A DNA stretch of 64,000 nucleotides, taken from positions 1 to 64,000 of the forward strand of contig NZ_SWKP01000003.1 in NCBI RefSeq assembly GCF_005871165.1. Direction: 5' to 3'. Every line of letters begins with the position of its first letter. The stretch's first letter is position 1. The stretch comes from Maricaulis alexandrii (lineage in GTDB: Bacteria; Pseudomonadota; Alphaproteobacteria; Caulobacterales; Maricaulaceae). A program made the translations under genes and the position numbers. Shown one piece after another: positions 8,157-16,206 of this stretch. Below the pieces are notes generated by a model. The model did not search any database and was not told where the DNA came from. It saw only the letters and a program-made list of their open reading frames with translations.

Positions 8157-8791
8157 CCGTCCTCGCCGGACGTGGGCGGATCGGCCGGCTCGGCCTTGTC
8201 CTTCTTGCCGCCAATGCGCGGTTCCTCGCCCTTGAGGAGGCGCTGGATATTGGCGCGGTGCAGCCAGTAGATCAGCACGGTCAGCACGCCCGCCATGATC
8301 GCCACATCCGGACGGCCAAAGGCCCAGGCCGCGATCGGCGCGGCCAGCGCGGCGATCAGGGCGGAGAGGGAGGAGATGCGGAAGAGGGCGGCCATGAGCA
8401 GCCAGGTCCCGATCACTACAAGGCCGACGGGCCAGAACACGACCAGCATCGTGCCGACATAGGTGGCCACACCCTTGCCGCCCTTGAATTTCAGCCAGAC
8501 CGGAAAGCAATGCCCGATCAGGGCTGCTGCGCCGGCGACCAGGCCGGCCGTAGTCCCCAGAAGGGCCGCGAAGACGGCCGCGGCGATACCCGCCTTGCCG
8601 GCATCGAGCAGCAGGGTGGCGGCGGCGAGGTCCTTGCGGCCCGTGCGCAGCACATTGGTGGCGCCGATATTGCCCGACCCGATCGCCCGGATATCCCCCA
8701 GCCCGGCCAGGCGCGTCAGCACGAGACCGAAGGGAATGGATCCGAAGAGATAGCCACCGATGGCGGCCAGGACGAGAAAGACGGGCTGCAT
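8153..8791 (-). CDS. plsY: glycerol-3-phosphate acyltransferase PlsY
   Basis: 212 residues from the ATG at 8791. This inner-membrane enzyme transfers acyl from acyl-phosphate to glycerol-3-phosphate, the first step of phospholipid synthesis. The three PlsY signatures are visible: GYLFGSIPFGLVL at the N-terminus, the SGNIGATNVLRTG loop near residue 40, and GHCFPVWLKFKGGKGVAT near residue 100. At least five hydrophobic helices span the protein. A 20-residue hydrophilic tail (KKDKAEPADPPTSGEDG) ends it. The stop overlaps the dprA start by 4 bases, and the pyrC' gene ends 2 bases upstream, so the four genes form one unit. Confidence 0.94.
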   Translation of the reverse strand: MQPVFLVLAAIGGYLFGSIPFGLVLTRLAGLGDIRAIGSGNIGATNVLRTGRKDLAAATLLLDAGKAGIAAAVFAALLGTTAGLVAGAAALIGHCFPVWLKFKGGKGVATYVGTMLVVFWPVGLVVIGTWLLMAALFRISSLSALIAALAAPIAAWAFGRPDVAIMAGVLTVLIYWLHRANIQRLLKGEEPRIGGKKDKAEPADPPTSGEDG

Positions 8792-8793
8792 GA

Positions 8794-10080
8794 TTACACC
8801 TTGGAGTTGTATACTGTGACGCCGCCCACGAAGGTTTGCAAGACCCGTCCCTGGAAACGCCGTCCGGCCCAGGCCGAATTGCCGCGTGCGGACTCGAAGG
8901 CGTCCGGCTTGCACACCCAGGGCTGATCGCCATCGATCAGGACCAGGTCGCCCGGAGCGCCGACCTTGATCCGGCCCTGCGGCAGGCCGAGCAGATCGGC
9001 GGGGCCGCAGGTCAGGGCACGCAGGAGGTCGATCAGCTCGATCTCGCCATCATGGACTAGGGCGAGCAGGGCGCCCAGTGCGGTTTCCAGACCCATCGTG
9101 CCCGGAATGGCCAGGGCGAAGGGTTCGCCCTTGTCGTCGAACGGAGTGGGGCGGTGATCGGTGACAATCGCATCCAGCTCGCCATCGGCCAGGGCGGCCA
9201 CCAGCGCGAGGCGGTCGCTTTCCGCCCGCAGCGGCGGATCCATGCGGAAGGCCGAGTCCAGCGCCCCGCCATCGACCTCATTGAGCGTCAGGTGGGCGAC
9301 CGCCGTCGTGGCGGCAATCTCCAGATCGCTGCGGCGGGCGTGGCGCAGGGCTTTCAGACCCGCCTCGGTGGAGAGCCGGTCAATCATCAGCTTGCCGCCG
9401 GTCAGTTCGGCAAGCGCGGCGTCGCGCTCGATGGCAATGCGTTCGGAGATGGCGGGTTCGGCCGGCAGGCCCATCCGGGCCGACCAGTCGCTCTCCAGCG
9501 CCACCGTGCCCGCACTCAGCGAAGTGTCGGCCGGGCGGACCGAAAGCCAGACATCGAACTGGCTGGTATAGGCGAGCAGGCGGCGCATGGTGAGGGCGTC
9601 CGCAATGGGATGATCGCCCTGGCCCGCATAGACCGCGCCGCCACGCACCATGAGGCCGATCTCGGACATGGTCTGCCCGTCCAGCCCGCGGGTCGCGCCG
9701 CAGGCCGACAGGACGCGCACGCCATAGCGGCCAAAGCCGCGCGTCATGCCGTCAAACCCGTCCGCCTTGTCCAGCGGGGCGCGCAGATTGGGCGCCAGTA
9801 CCACCGTGCCATAGCCGCCCTTGGCGGCGCCGGCGGTGAGGGTGGAGAGGGTTTCCCCGTCCGGGGTCAGCGCCGGCTCCTTGGCGGCGCGCAGATCGAT
9901 CAGGGCCGGGGCCAGGATACGGCCCTTGGCATCGATCACCTCATCGGCAGCATTGAGATCGATCTCGGTGCCGAATTGCGCGATCACGCCATCCTCGACC
10001 AGGACCCCGCCGGGACCGTCAAAGCCGGAAGCCGGGTCGATCAGGCGGGCATTGATGATGGCCAGCGAGGTCTGGCTCAT
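8794..10080 (-). CDS. pyrC: dihydroorotase-like protein PyrC' lacking metal ligands
   Basis: 428 residues of the amidohydrolase fold, aligned along its length with the class I dihydroorotase branch. The canonical DxHxHxR motif that follows the PGLID segment is replaced: residues 60-69 read LIDLRAAKEP, so both metal-binding histidines are missing. IVTDHRPTPFDDKGEPF and a C-terminal composite domain are retained. Such non-catalytic pseudo-dihydroorotases (PyrC') are known to assemble with aspartate transcarbamoylase in pseudomonads and many other bacteria. The start overlaps the pyrB stop by 4 bases. A structural role in an ATCase complex is therefore likely, with true dihydroorotase encoded elsewhere. 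Confidence 0.85.
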   Translation of the reverse strand: MSQTSLAIINARLIDPASGFDGPGGVLVEDGVIAQFGTEIDLNAADEVIDAKGRILAPALIDLRAAKEPALTPDGETLSTLTAGAAKGGYGTVVLAPNLRAPLDKADGFDGMTRGFGRYGVRVLSACGATRGLDGQTMSEIGLMVRGGAVYAGQGDHPIADALTMRRLLAYTSQFDVWLSVRPADTSLSAGTVALESDWSARMGLPAEPAISERIAIERDAALAELTGGKLMIDRLSTEAGLKALRHARRSDLEIAATTAVAHLTLNEVDGGALDSAFRMDPPLRAESDRLALVAALADGELDAIVTDHRPTPFDDKGEPFALAIPGTMGLETALGALLALVHDGEIELIDLLRALTCGPADLLGLPQGRIKVGAPGDLVLIDGDQPWVCKPDAFESARGNSAWAGRRFQGRVLQTFVGGVTVYNSKV

Positions 10081-11039
10081 GACGCATCCTCCCGGCGGAT
10101 CACATCGCCGATCAGTTCCAGAACCGCCATGCGCACGGCGACGCCGCTTTCCACCTGTTCCAGGATCACGCTCTTCTCTGGATCATCGGCCAGCTTGGTA
10201 TGGATTTCCGTGCCGCGGTTCATCGGTCCGGGATGCATCACCAGCACGTCGGGCGAACAGGCTTCCAGGCGTTCATGGGTCAGGCCGAACAGGTGGAAGA
10301 ATTCGCGTGCCGAGGGGACGAACCCGCCGGACATGCGCTCCTTCTGCTGGCGCAGCGCCATGACGGCGTCACAGCCCTTCAGGGCCTCGTCCAGATCATT
10401 GAAGACTTCGCAGCCCCACTGGTCCACATCCGGCGGCAACAGCGTCGGCGGGGCGCACAGGCGGATCTCGGCACCGAGAATGTTGAGCAGGCCGATATTC
10501 GAGCGCGCCACGCGCGAGTGCAAGATGTCACCGACAATCAGGATGCGGTGGCCGCCGACCTCGCCCCAGTGCTGGGCGAGGGTGAAACTGTCCAGCAGGG
10601 CCTGGGTCGGGTGCTCATGCATGCCGTCACCGGCATTGACCACGGACAGGCCCGTGCGCTCGGCCAGGAATTGCGGCGCGCCGGTCGCGGAATGGCGCAC
10701 TACCATGATGTCCGGCCGCATGGCCGCCAGGGTCCGCGCCGTATCCGACAGGCTCTCGCCCTTCTTGGCGGAGGAGTGCTCGATGGCGAAATTCACCACA
10801 TCCGCGCCCAGACGCTTGGCGGCAATCTCGAAGGAGCCCTGGGTCCGCGTCGAGGCCTCGAAGAAGAGGTTCAGCACGGTCAGCCCGGCCAGATGGTCCG
10901 AAGACCGGTTCGTGGTCCGGTTCAGCGCCTTCCAGTGCGCGGCGCGTTCGAAGATGATCTGGATATCAACGGGATTGAGATCAGCCACCGAAATCAGGTG
11001 GCGGTGGGGGAAGTCGTAGGAAAATTCCGCGCGGGTCAT
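10077..11039 (-). CDS. pyrB: aspartate carbamoyltransferase catalytic subunit
   Basis: 320 residues. It catalyses carbamoyl phosphate plus aspartate to carbamoyl aspartate, the first committed step of pyrimidine synthesis. The carbamoyl-phosphate site FEASTRTQGSFEIAAKRLG is near residue 60, with KKGESLSDTARTL near 90. MVVRHSATGAPQFLAE, GDGMHEHPTQALLD, ILIVGDILHSRVARSN and the C-terminal VMHPGPMNRGTEI all match PyrB. It lies first in a minus-strand unit pyrB-pyrC'-plsY-dprA, joined to pyrC' by an ATGA overlap. No pyrI is present, consistent with the PyrB/PyrC' type of ATCase. Confidence 0.95.
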   Translation of the reverse strand: MTRAEFSYDFPHRHLISVADLNPVDIQIIFERAAHWKALNRTTNRSSDHLAGLTVLNLFFEASTRTQGSFEIAAKRLGADVVNFAIEHSSAKKGESLSDTARTLAAMRPDIMVVRHSATGAPQFLAERTGLSVVNAGDGMHEHPTQALLDSFTLAQHWGEVGGHRILIVGDILHSRVARSNIGLLNILGAEIRLCAPPTLLPPDVDQWGCEVFNDLDEALKGCDAVMALRQQKERMSGGFVPSAREFFHLFGLTHERLEACSPDVLVMHPGPMNRGTEIHTKLADDPEKSVILEQVESGVAVRMAVLELIGDVIRREDAS

Positions 11040-11140
11040 CCCGCCTCCTTCATCACCTGGCCCCGAAAAAAGGTCTGCGGCGGTATAGGGGCAGTCGGCA
11101 CGCCCGGCAAGGGGCGAGGGAGGGGCCGGTCCTGACGCCG

Positions 11141-12055
11141 CTAACCCAACACCGCCAGCCAGAACGGGATGGTGATGAAGCAGAAGAGGGCGCTCGCCGT
11201 GATGTCGCCGGCGGAATAGGGGGCATCTCCGCCCATCTGCTGCGCCAGCACATAGGCCGAGGCCGCGCCCGGTGAGGCGCCGGTCAAAAGGAGAATGGTC
11301 AGCGGCACGCCCTCAATGCCCAGCGCCCGGCCGATCCCGTAGAAGACCAGCGGCCCGATCATCAGTTTGATGAAGACGGACAGGCCCAGCAGGCGCGGAC
11401 GCGCCTTCATCGCGGTGAAGTTCAGGCCGGCGCCGACCGAGAGCAGGATCAGGGGCAGGGCGGCCTGGCCCAGAAGATCGATGGTCAGGCCCAGCATGTC
11501 CGGCAGCGGGATATTGCCCAGATTGACGATCCCGCCCGCCGCCGAGCCCAGGATCAGCGGATTGGTCAGGATGCGGTAGAGGATGGAATTCCATTTCGGC
11601 GCCGCCCCATCGCCCCACACGGCCAGCACCGCCACGCACTCCATGTTCACCAGCGGAATGGAGGCGACCATGATCAGCGCCACCAGGATCTCGCCCTCAT
11701 CCCCGAACAGGGAAATGCCCAGCGCCAGGATGAGGAGCCCGTTCCAGCGCGAGGTTGCCTGGAACAGGCTGGTAAAGGTCGGATCGGGGATTTTCAGGAA
11801 GGGTTTGATCGCCAGCGTCAGCGCCGCCATCCCCAGAAAGCCCAGCATCGCCGCCGCCATGAATGTGCCCAGCTGGATGTCGGACAGGTCCGCATGCGAG
11901 ATCGAGGAGAAGAGCAGCGCCGGCGACAGACCCAGATAGGCCAGCCGCGATATCGGCCCCCAGCTGGCTTCCGGCAGCAAGTGCGATCGTCGCAACAGCC
12001 ATCCCACGAAGATGACACCAAAAACCGGTACGAGCGCTGTAAGGATGGGATTCAT
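11141..12055 (-). CDS. AEC (auxin efflux carrier) family transporter
   Basis: 304 residues with about ten hydrophobic helices in two halves. It starts MNPILTALVPVFGVIFVGWLLRR, a typical opening of AEC-family permeases (PF03547). SLFQATSRWNGLLILALG lies mid-protein, the second half has NPLILGSAAGGI and ALPLILLSVGAGLNF, and the end has TGASPGAASAYVLAQQMGGDA. These are secondary carriers or exporters of organic acids or related anions; the substrate cannot be read from the sequence. It follows pyrB upstream on the same strand after about 100 bases, but may have its own promoter in the repeat-bearing region beyond 12055. Confidence 0.85.
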   Translation of the reverse strand: MNPILTALVPVFGVIFVGWLLRRSHLLPEASWGPISRLAYLGLSPALLFSSISHADLSDIQLGTFMAAAMLGFLGMAALTLAIKPFLKIPDPTFTSLFQATSRWNGLLILALGISLFGDEGEILVALIMVASIPLVNMECVAVLAVWGDGAAPKWNSILYRILTNPLILGSAAGGIVNLGNIPLPDMLGLTIDLLGQAALPLILLSVGAGLNFTAMKARPRLLGLSVFIKLMIGPLVFYGIGRALGIEGVPLTILLLTGASPGAASAYVLAQQMGGDAPYSAGDITASALFCFITIPFWLAVLG

Positions 12056-12151
12056 GGCGCCTGTTTACGCGTGTTTCGAGCGCGTTGGAATGGGGAAGGC
12101 GTGCGCAGCGTCACAGTGAGTGGTGCTCAAGTGGTGCAGTATCAGCCGCGA

Positions 12152-12200
12152 CCTCCCTCTCCCTGGGGAGAGGGTGCCCCGCAGGGGCGGGAGAGGGGGA
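12152..12200. repeat. REP-like palindromic repeat
   Basis: The core at 12155-12174 is CCCTCTCCC, one base, then GGGGAGAGGG, a near-perfect inverted repeat. It is followed by TGCCCCGCAGGGGC and GGGAGAGGGGG. The unit lies between the AEC transporter and the DUF559 gene and is one of the dispersed copies also found near 0.13, 12.63, 12.69 and 18.95 kb. Confidence 0.7.
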
Positions 12201-12211
12201 AGTCACCGCCC

Positions 12212-12595
12212 GTGCCAAGTGAAACGCAGCACAGAAACATCAATCGGGCGCGAGCCTTCCGTCGTCGCCAGACTCCCGCTGAGGCGCGGCTTTGGTCGCG
12301 CCTGCGCAATGGCAATCTGATGGGTGTGAAATTCCGGCGACAGGTTCCCATTGGTCCTTATATCGTCGATTTCGCCTCTCGATCAGCGCGCGTGGTCGTC
12401 GAAGCGGACGGTGGGCATCATGCGGATATGGAAGAAGAGGATTTGCGCCGCACCGCGTTTCTCGAATCCCGCGGCTACACCGTGCTGCGCTTCTGGAACC
12501 ACTACATCCTCAAAGAGACAGACGCGGTCATGGAGGTGATTGGTGAAGCTGTTCATTGGGGCATTCATCCGGACAATCCGGTGAACCACCCGTAG
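12212..12595 (+). CDS. DUF559 endonuclease-like protein
   Basis: 127 residues from a GTG at 12212, which is preceded by GAGAGGGGGA. The domain is complete: RAFRRRQTPAEARLWSRLRNG, then GVKFRRQVPIGPYIVDFASRSARVVVEADGGHH, then DLRRTAFLESRGYTVLRFWNHYIL. This is the DUF559 (Vsr/PD-(D/E)xK-like) family, with D in IVDF and E in VVEADGG as likely metal ligands. Members are compact predicted nucleases, often found singly in repeat-rich intergenic DNA. The ribosome site is part of the palindromic repeat. Function in vivo is unknown. Confidence 0.8.
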   Translation: MPSETQHRNINRARAFRRRQTPAEARLWSRLRNGNLMGVKFRRQVPIGPYIVDFASRSARVVVEADGGHHADMEEEDLRRTAFLESRGYTVLRFWNHYILKETDAVMEVIGEAVHWGIHPDNPVNHP

Positions 12596-12607
12596 GGGCG
12601 AAGACCT

Positions 12608-12710
12608 CGCTTCCCCCCTCATCCGGTCCTTCGGACCACCTTCTCCCCAGGGAGAAGGAGTGCCGTCTGCGCCGAACGCACCTCCCTCTCCCTGGGGAGA
12701 GGGGAAAGAC
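12608..12710. repeat. two REP-like palindromic repeats in tandem
   Basis: Two copies lie back to back. The first (about 12614-12659) has CCCCTCATCCGGTCC, TTCGGACCACC and CTTCTCCCCAGGGAGAAGG. The second (about 12681-12704) has CTCCCTCTCCCTGGGGAGAG. Both share the core of the repeats at 120 and 12152. They fill the space between the DUF559 gene and ruvX, so the DUF559 gene is bracketed by repeats. Confidence 0.7.
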
Positions 12711-12724
12711 TCCGCCTGCAGCGG

Positions 12725-13189
12725 CTATTCGGACGAGGCGCCCAAATGCCCCAACCGGTCCAGCGCGCTCTGGAGGATGTTCGCGGCGGCATGGGCATCG
12801 ATCACGGCCTTGCGCTTGTCGCGGCGTACACCGGCCTCGATCAGCTTCTCTTCCGCCTCGAAGGTCGACAGGCGCTCATCCTGGAAGACCAGGGGAAAAT
12901 CGCGCAGGCGCAGGAGATTGCGGGCCATGGCCTTGACCGATTGCACGCGGGCGCCTTCGGTTCCGTCCATATTGACCGGCAGGCCCATGATCAGGCCGAC
13001 GGCCTGGCGCTCATCCATCAGCTGGAAGACGCGTTCGGCATCCTGGGTGAACTTGGTCCGCTTGATCGTCTCCACCGGCGTGGCCAGACCCCTCGAGGCG
13101 CCGCAGGACGCCACGCCAATGGTTTTCGTGCCCGGATCGAGGGCAATCAGCGCCCCGGCGGGCAGGTCTTCCAGCGAGCAAATCGGCAT
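12725..13189 (-). CDS. ruvX: RuvX/YqgF Holliday-junction resolvase-like nuclease
   Basis: 154 residues, full length for the YqgF/RuvX family with an RNase H fold. ALIALDPGTKTIGVASC near residue 14 carries the first catalytic Asp, VGLIMGLPVNMDGTEG is mid-protein, and VFQDERLSTFEAEEKL supplies the conserved DERxST. The closing segment KAVIDAHAAANILQSALD holds the last conserved Asp. The family is involved in 16S pre-rRNA 5' processing and possibly recombination. It is divergent from gatC, with a 100-bp promoter region at 13190-13291. Confidence 0.92.
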   Translation of the reverse strand: MPICSLEDLPAGALIALDPGTKTIGVASCGASRGLATPVETIKRTKFTQDAERVFQLMDERQAVGLIMGLPVNMDGTEGARVQSVKAMARNLLRLRDFPLVFQDERLSTFEAEEKLIEAGVRRDKRKAVIDAHAAANILQSALDRLGHLGASSE

Positions 13190-13291
13190 GGCAGCGGGAT
13201 GCGCCCTGCACGAGATGCCGTCAAGCTTTCTTGCGCTGCCACATGACCATTGCTAGTCAGCTGGGACTGATTTTTCCCGGAGTGATTTGCC

Positions 13292-13579
13292 ATGTCCGTG
13301 ACCGCCGATGATGTGCGCCGTATTGCGCGTCTGGCCCGTCTTGCCGAACCGGAAGACCGGGTCGATGCCCTCGTGGGTGAGCTCAATGGAATCCTGAACT
13401 GGATCGAGCAGCTCAATGAGGTTGATGTCGAAGGCGTCCAGGCGATGACCACGCCGGTGGCGTTCCCGCTGCCCATGCGCAAGGACGAAGTCACTGATGG
13501 TGGCATTCGCGACAAGGTGCTGGCCAATGCGCCCAAGTCCGATGAAGGCTTCTTCGTCGTGCCCAAGAGCGTGGAGTAG
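13292..13579 (+). CDS. gatC: Asp/Glu-tRNA amidotransferase subunit C
   Basis: 95 residues, the standard size of GatC. It has the family opening MSVTADDVRRIARLARLA, then LNGILNWIEQLNEVDVEGV and the C-terminal region VTDGGIRDKVLANAPKSDEGFFVVPKSVE. GatC clamps GatA to GatB in the GatCAB complex, which converts Glu-tRNA(Gln) and Asp-tRNA(Asn) to the amide forms. It is the first gene of an interrupted gat cluster. An unrelated gene follows 9 bases later, before gatA. GGAGTG lies upstream of the ATG. Confidence 0.94.
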   Translation: MSVTADDVRRIARLARLAEPEDRVDALVGELNGILNWIEQLNEVDVEGVQAMTTPVAFPLPMRKDEVTDGGIRDKVLANAPKSDEGFFVVPKSVE

Positions 13580-13588
13580 AGCCTCGCC

Positions 13589-14188
13589 ATGTGGCCGCCC
13601 GCCGACACCATTGTCCATGATGATGTAGAGCTTCGGTTCGAGCTAACCGGAGTGGGCTGGGCGAATCTGGAATTTCGAATTGGCGACCAATCAATTCGTA
13701 TTGACTGGTTTTCTGACCTCGAAAATTCGTTTCACGAAGTGGCCTTTGCCGCACTCAGTGCTGCGTCGTCCGGAGGGCAGGGCTTTTACCGTTTTGCCTT
13801 GAATGGCGAGCCCATGGAGTGGCGCTGGACGGTGAACAGCTTGTTTCGGCAGGGATACGGGTACTATTCCCACGTCCTCGTCGAGGAATTTCCGGATGAC
13901 AATCATATGTGGGTCGATAATGAAGGCCGGTACTGGCCGCGATCGAAACCCAATCCCGGGAGGCTCGTGTTTTCAGCCTTTTGCTCAAGCGACAGTTTCG
14001 CAAAAGCGGTTCGGACCGCATATGAGCCTTTGGAAGAGATGGGCGCGGAGCAATTTGAAGACAAATGGGGGCTCAACCCTTTCCCGGTCCGCACTTTGGC
14101 TGCATTGGACGCGGCCTTGCTTACACCACGTCGCTGGTCTGATCCGAAACCTCTTCACGGGGCTCGCTACGTGATAGCCAAGAAATGA
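13589..14188 (+). CDS. unknown protein inserted between gatC and gatA
   Basis: 199 residues, soluble, rich in Trp, Phe and acidic residues ([45 protein letters not shown]). No signal peptide, helix pair or catalytic motif is seen and I recognise no family. Base composition is lower in GC than the flanking gat genes (runs such as GGAATTTCGAATTGG), a sign of later acquisition. It sits 9 bases after gatC and its stop reaches the gatA start, so it would be co-transcribed. The size and acidity recall single-domain immunity-type proteins, but that is speculation. Confidence 0.6.
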   Translation: MWPPADTIVHDDVELRFELTGVGWANLEFRIGDQSIRIDWFSDLENSFHEVAFAALSAASSGGQGFYRFALNGEPMEWRWTVNSLFRQGYGYYSHVLVEEFPDDNHMWVDNEGRYWPRSKPNPGRLVFSAFCSSDSFAKAVRTAYEPLEEMGAEQFEDKWGLNPFPVRTLAALDAALLTPRRWSDPKPLHGARYVIAKK

Positions 14189-14193
14189 GAACC

Positions 14194-15669
14194 ATGAGCG
14201 ATCTTCTCAAACTCTCCCTCACGGACGTTTCCGCCAAGCTGAAGGCCAAGGAGGTCTCCGCCTCCGAACTGGCGACCGAGGCTGTCAAGGCCTGCAAGGC
14301 GGCCCAGCCGGCGCTGAATGCCTTCACGGCCTTCGACGAGGACAAGACGCAAGCCATGGCCAAGGCTGCTGATGCGCGCCTGGCCAAGGGTGAGGGCGGT
14401 CTGCTGGAAGGCGTGCCGCTGGCGATCAAGGATTTGTTCGCTGTGGAAGGCGTCGACACGTCCGCCTCCTCGAACATCCTCAAGGGCTTCAAGCCGACCT
14501 ATGAATCCACCGTCACCTCCAAGCTGTGGGGTAAGGGCGCCGTCTTCGTGGCCAAGACCTCGATGGACGAGTTCGCCATGGGCTCCTCCAACGAGACCGC
14601 CAATACCGGTCCCGTGGTGAACCCGTGGAAAGCAGCGGGTGGCAATGAAAGCCTGACGCCGGGCGGTTCGTCCGGTGGTTCGGCGGCCGCTGTCGCGGCG
14701 GATCTCTGCTTTGGTGCCACGGGTACGGATACCGGCGGCTCGATCCGCCAGCCGGCGTCGTTTACCGGCACAGTTGGCGTGAAGGGCACTTATGGCCGCA
14801 CCTCGCGCTGGGGCGTTGTCGCCTTTGCCTCTTCGCTGGACCATCCGGGCCCCTTCGCCAAGACGGTGAAGGACAGCGCCATGATGCTTCAGGCCATGTC
14901 CGGTCATGATCCCAAGGATTCGACTTCGCTGCCGAATGAGGTTCCGGACTTTGTCGCTGCCTGCGGCCAGTCCGTGAAGGGGCTCAAGATCGGTGTGCCG
15001 AAAGAGTATCGCGTTGACGGCATGCCAGCCGAGATCGATGACGCCTGGCAGAAGGGGATCGACTGGCTCAAGGCGGCCGGCTGCGAGATCGTCGACATTT
15101 CCCTGCCGCACACGAAATACGCCCTGCCGGCCTATTACATCGTCGCCCCGGCGGAAGCCTCGTCCAACCTGGCCCGCTATGACGGCATGCGCTACGGCAA
15201 TCGCGTCGACGGTCCGGACCTGAACGGCACTTATGAGAATACGCGCGGCGCCGGGTTCGGCCATGAAGTCCAGCGCCGGATCATGATCGGCACCTATGTG
15301 CTCTCGGCCGGTTATTACGACGCCTATTACCTGCGCGCCCAGAAAGTGCGCACGCGCATCTTGCAGGACTTCCACGACGCCTTCGACAAGGTCGACGCCA
15401 TCCTGACGCCGTCCGCCCCGTCGGCCGCCTTTGCGCTGGGGTCGAAGTCGGATGATCCGATCGCGATGTATCTCAATGACGTCTTCACCGTGACCGCGAA
15501 CCTGGCCGGCGTGCCGGCCATGTCCGTGCCGGCCGGGCTGGACAGTTCCGGCCTGCCGCTGGGGCTCCAGGTCATCACGCGGGCGCTGGATGAAGAGACC
15601 ATGTTCAAGGTCGGGGCCGCGCTGGAAGACAGCGCCGGTTTCACGCACAAGGCGGCGAAGTGGTGGTAG
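14194..15669 (+). CDS. gatA: Asp/Glu-tRNA amidotransferase subunit A
   Basis: 491 residues from the ATG at 14194; an ATG at 14185 overlapping the previous stop would add MRT. GatA is the amidase subunit that frees ammonia from glutamine or asparagine. The Ser-cisSer-Lys triad is visible: the catalytic Lys in PLAIKDLF near residue 80, and the serines in [14 protein letters not shown] and [16 protein letters not shown] near 160-185. [13 protein letters not shown] and the late [11 protein letters not shown] and [13 protein letters not shown] segments are also typical. It follows the unknown gene with no gap. Confidence 0.96.
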   Translation: MSDLLKLSLTDVSAKLKAKEVSASELATEAVKACKAAQPALNAFTAFDEDKTQAMAKAADARLAKGEGGLLEGVPLAIKDLFAVEGVDTSASSNILKGFKPTYESTVTSKLWGKGAVFVAKTSMDEFAMGSSNETANTGPVVNPWKAAGGNESLTPGGSSGGSAAAVAADLCFGATGTDTGGSIRQPASFTGTVGVKGTYGRTSRWGVVAFASSLDHPGPFAKTVKDSAMMLQAMSGHDPKDSTSLPNEVPDFVAACGQSVKGLKIGVPKEYRVDGMPAEIDDAWQKGIDWLKAAGCEIVDISLPHTKYALPAYYIVAPAEASSNLARYDGMRYGNRVDGPDLNGTYENTRGAGFGHEVQRRIMIGTYVLSAGYYDAYYLRAQKVRTRILQDFHDAFDKVDAILTPSAPSAAFALGSKSDDPIAMYLNDVFTVTANLAGVPAMSVPAGLDSSGLPLGLQVITRALDEETMFKVGAALEDSAGFTHKAAKWW

Positions 15670-15673
15670 CGGG

Positions 15674-15937
15674 ATGACCGAACAGCCAGGCACGCCCAAG
15701 CGTTCGCCGGAAGACTGGCTCAACCGCATCATCGTTCTGGTGATCGCGGCCATGGCCATGATCTTCGGTGTGCCGCTGACCCTGGTCAGCGCGATCTCCC
15801 TGGTGACCCTGGTGATCGCCGGTGAATGGCCGACGCCCTGGGCGATCCCGGCCATCGTGATCGGGCTGGCCGTAACGGCCTTCGGCTTCGTGATCGCCTG
15901 GCGGGCCTTCGTGCCGAACCCGAAGGCGAAATCATGA
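15674..15937 (+). CDS. small two-helix membrane protein
   Basis: 87 residues. A polar N-terminus (TEQPGTPKRSPEDWLNR) precedes two hydrophobic helices (about 18-46 and 52-75) and a short basic tail ending in KAKS. The start is 4 bases after the gatA stop and its TGA overlaps the next ATG (ATGA), so translation is probably coupled. No domain is recognised. Placed between gatA and gatB together with another small membrane protein, it is a conserved-looking passenger of unknown function. Confidence 0.6.
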   Translation: MTEQPGTPKRSPEDWLNRIIVLVIAAMAMIFGVPLTLVSAISLVTLVIAGEWPTPWAIPAIVIGLAVTAFGFVIAWRAFVPNPKAKS

Positions 15938-16206
15938 GTGAACCCGTCCATCCGGCGATGAAACTGGCGCGGCCTTCCTTTCTGGTGGGGTCGCTCCTGA
16001 TACTGGCGGCGGCGGTCGTGTTCCGCGGCATCATCGAGCTGGAGCCGCGAAATCTCTGGGCCATTTTCCTGGTGACACCGGGGATCGGCTTTCTGTTTTT
16101 TGGCCTGACCGTCACCATGGCGGGCCGGGTCCTGGTTGCGGCGATGAACACGCCGGAAGAAGACCGTCCCGGCTGGGACGACGAGGATGACGAAGATGAG
16201 CGCTGA
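15934..16206 (+). CDS. small two-helix membrane protein with acidic tail
   Basis: 90 residues. Two hydrophobic segments (about 14-33 and 42-64) are followed by a strongly acidic C-terminus, [10 protein letters not shown]. The ATG overlaps the previous stop by 4 bases and its own stop lies inside the gatB start region, so it is translationally linked on both sides. The acidic tail codons also supply the GAGG ribosome site for gatB. No domain is recognised, and whether it touches GatB or the membrane pool of tRNA enzymes is unknown. Confidence 0.6.
   Translation: MSEPVHPAMKLARPSFLVGSLLILAAAVVFRGIIELEPRNLWAIFLVTPGIGFLFFGLTVTMAGRVLVAAMNTPEEDRPGWDDEDDEDER

Noticed and set aside
8157-8933. Upstream extension of the dprA reading frame
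   Set aside because: The added residues are an out-of-frame reading of plsY; the GTG at 8156 overlapping the plsY stop is the natural start.
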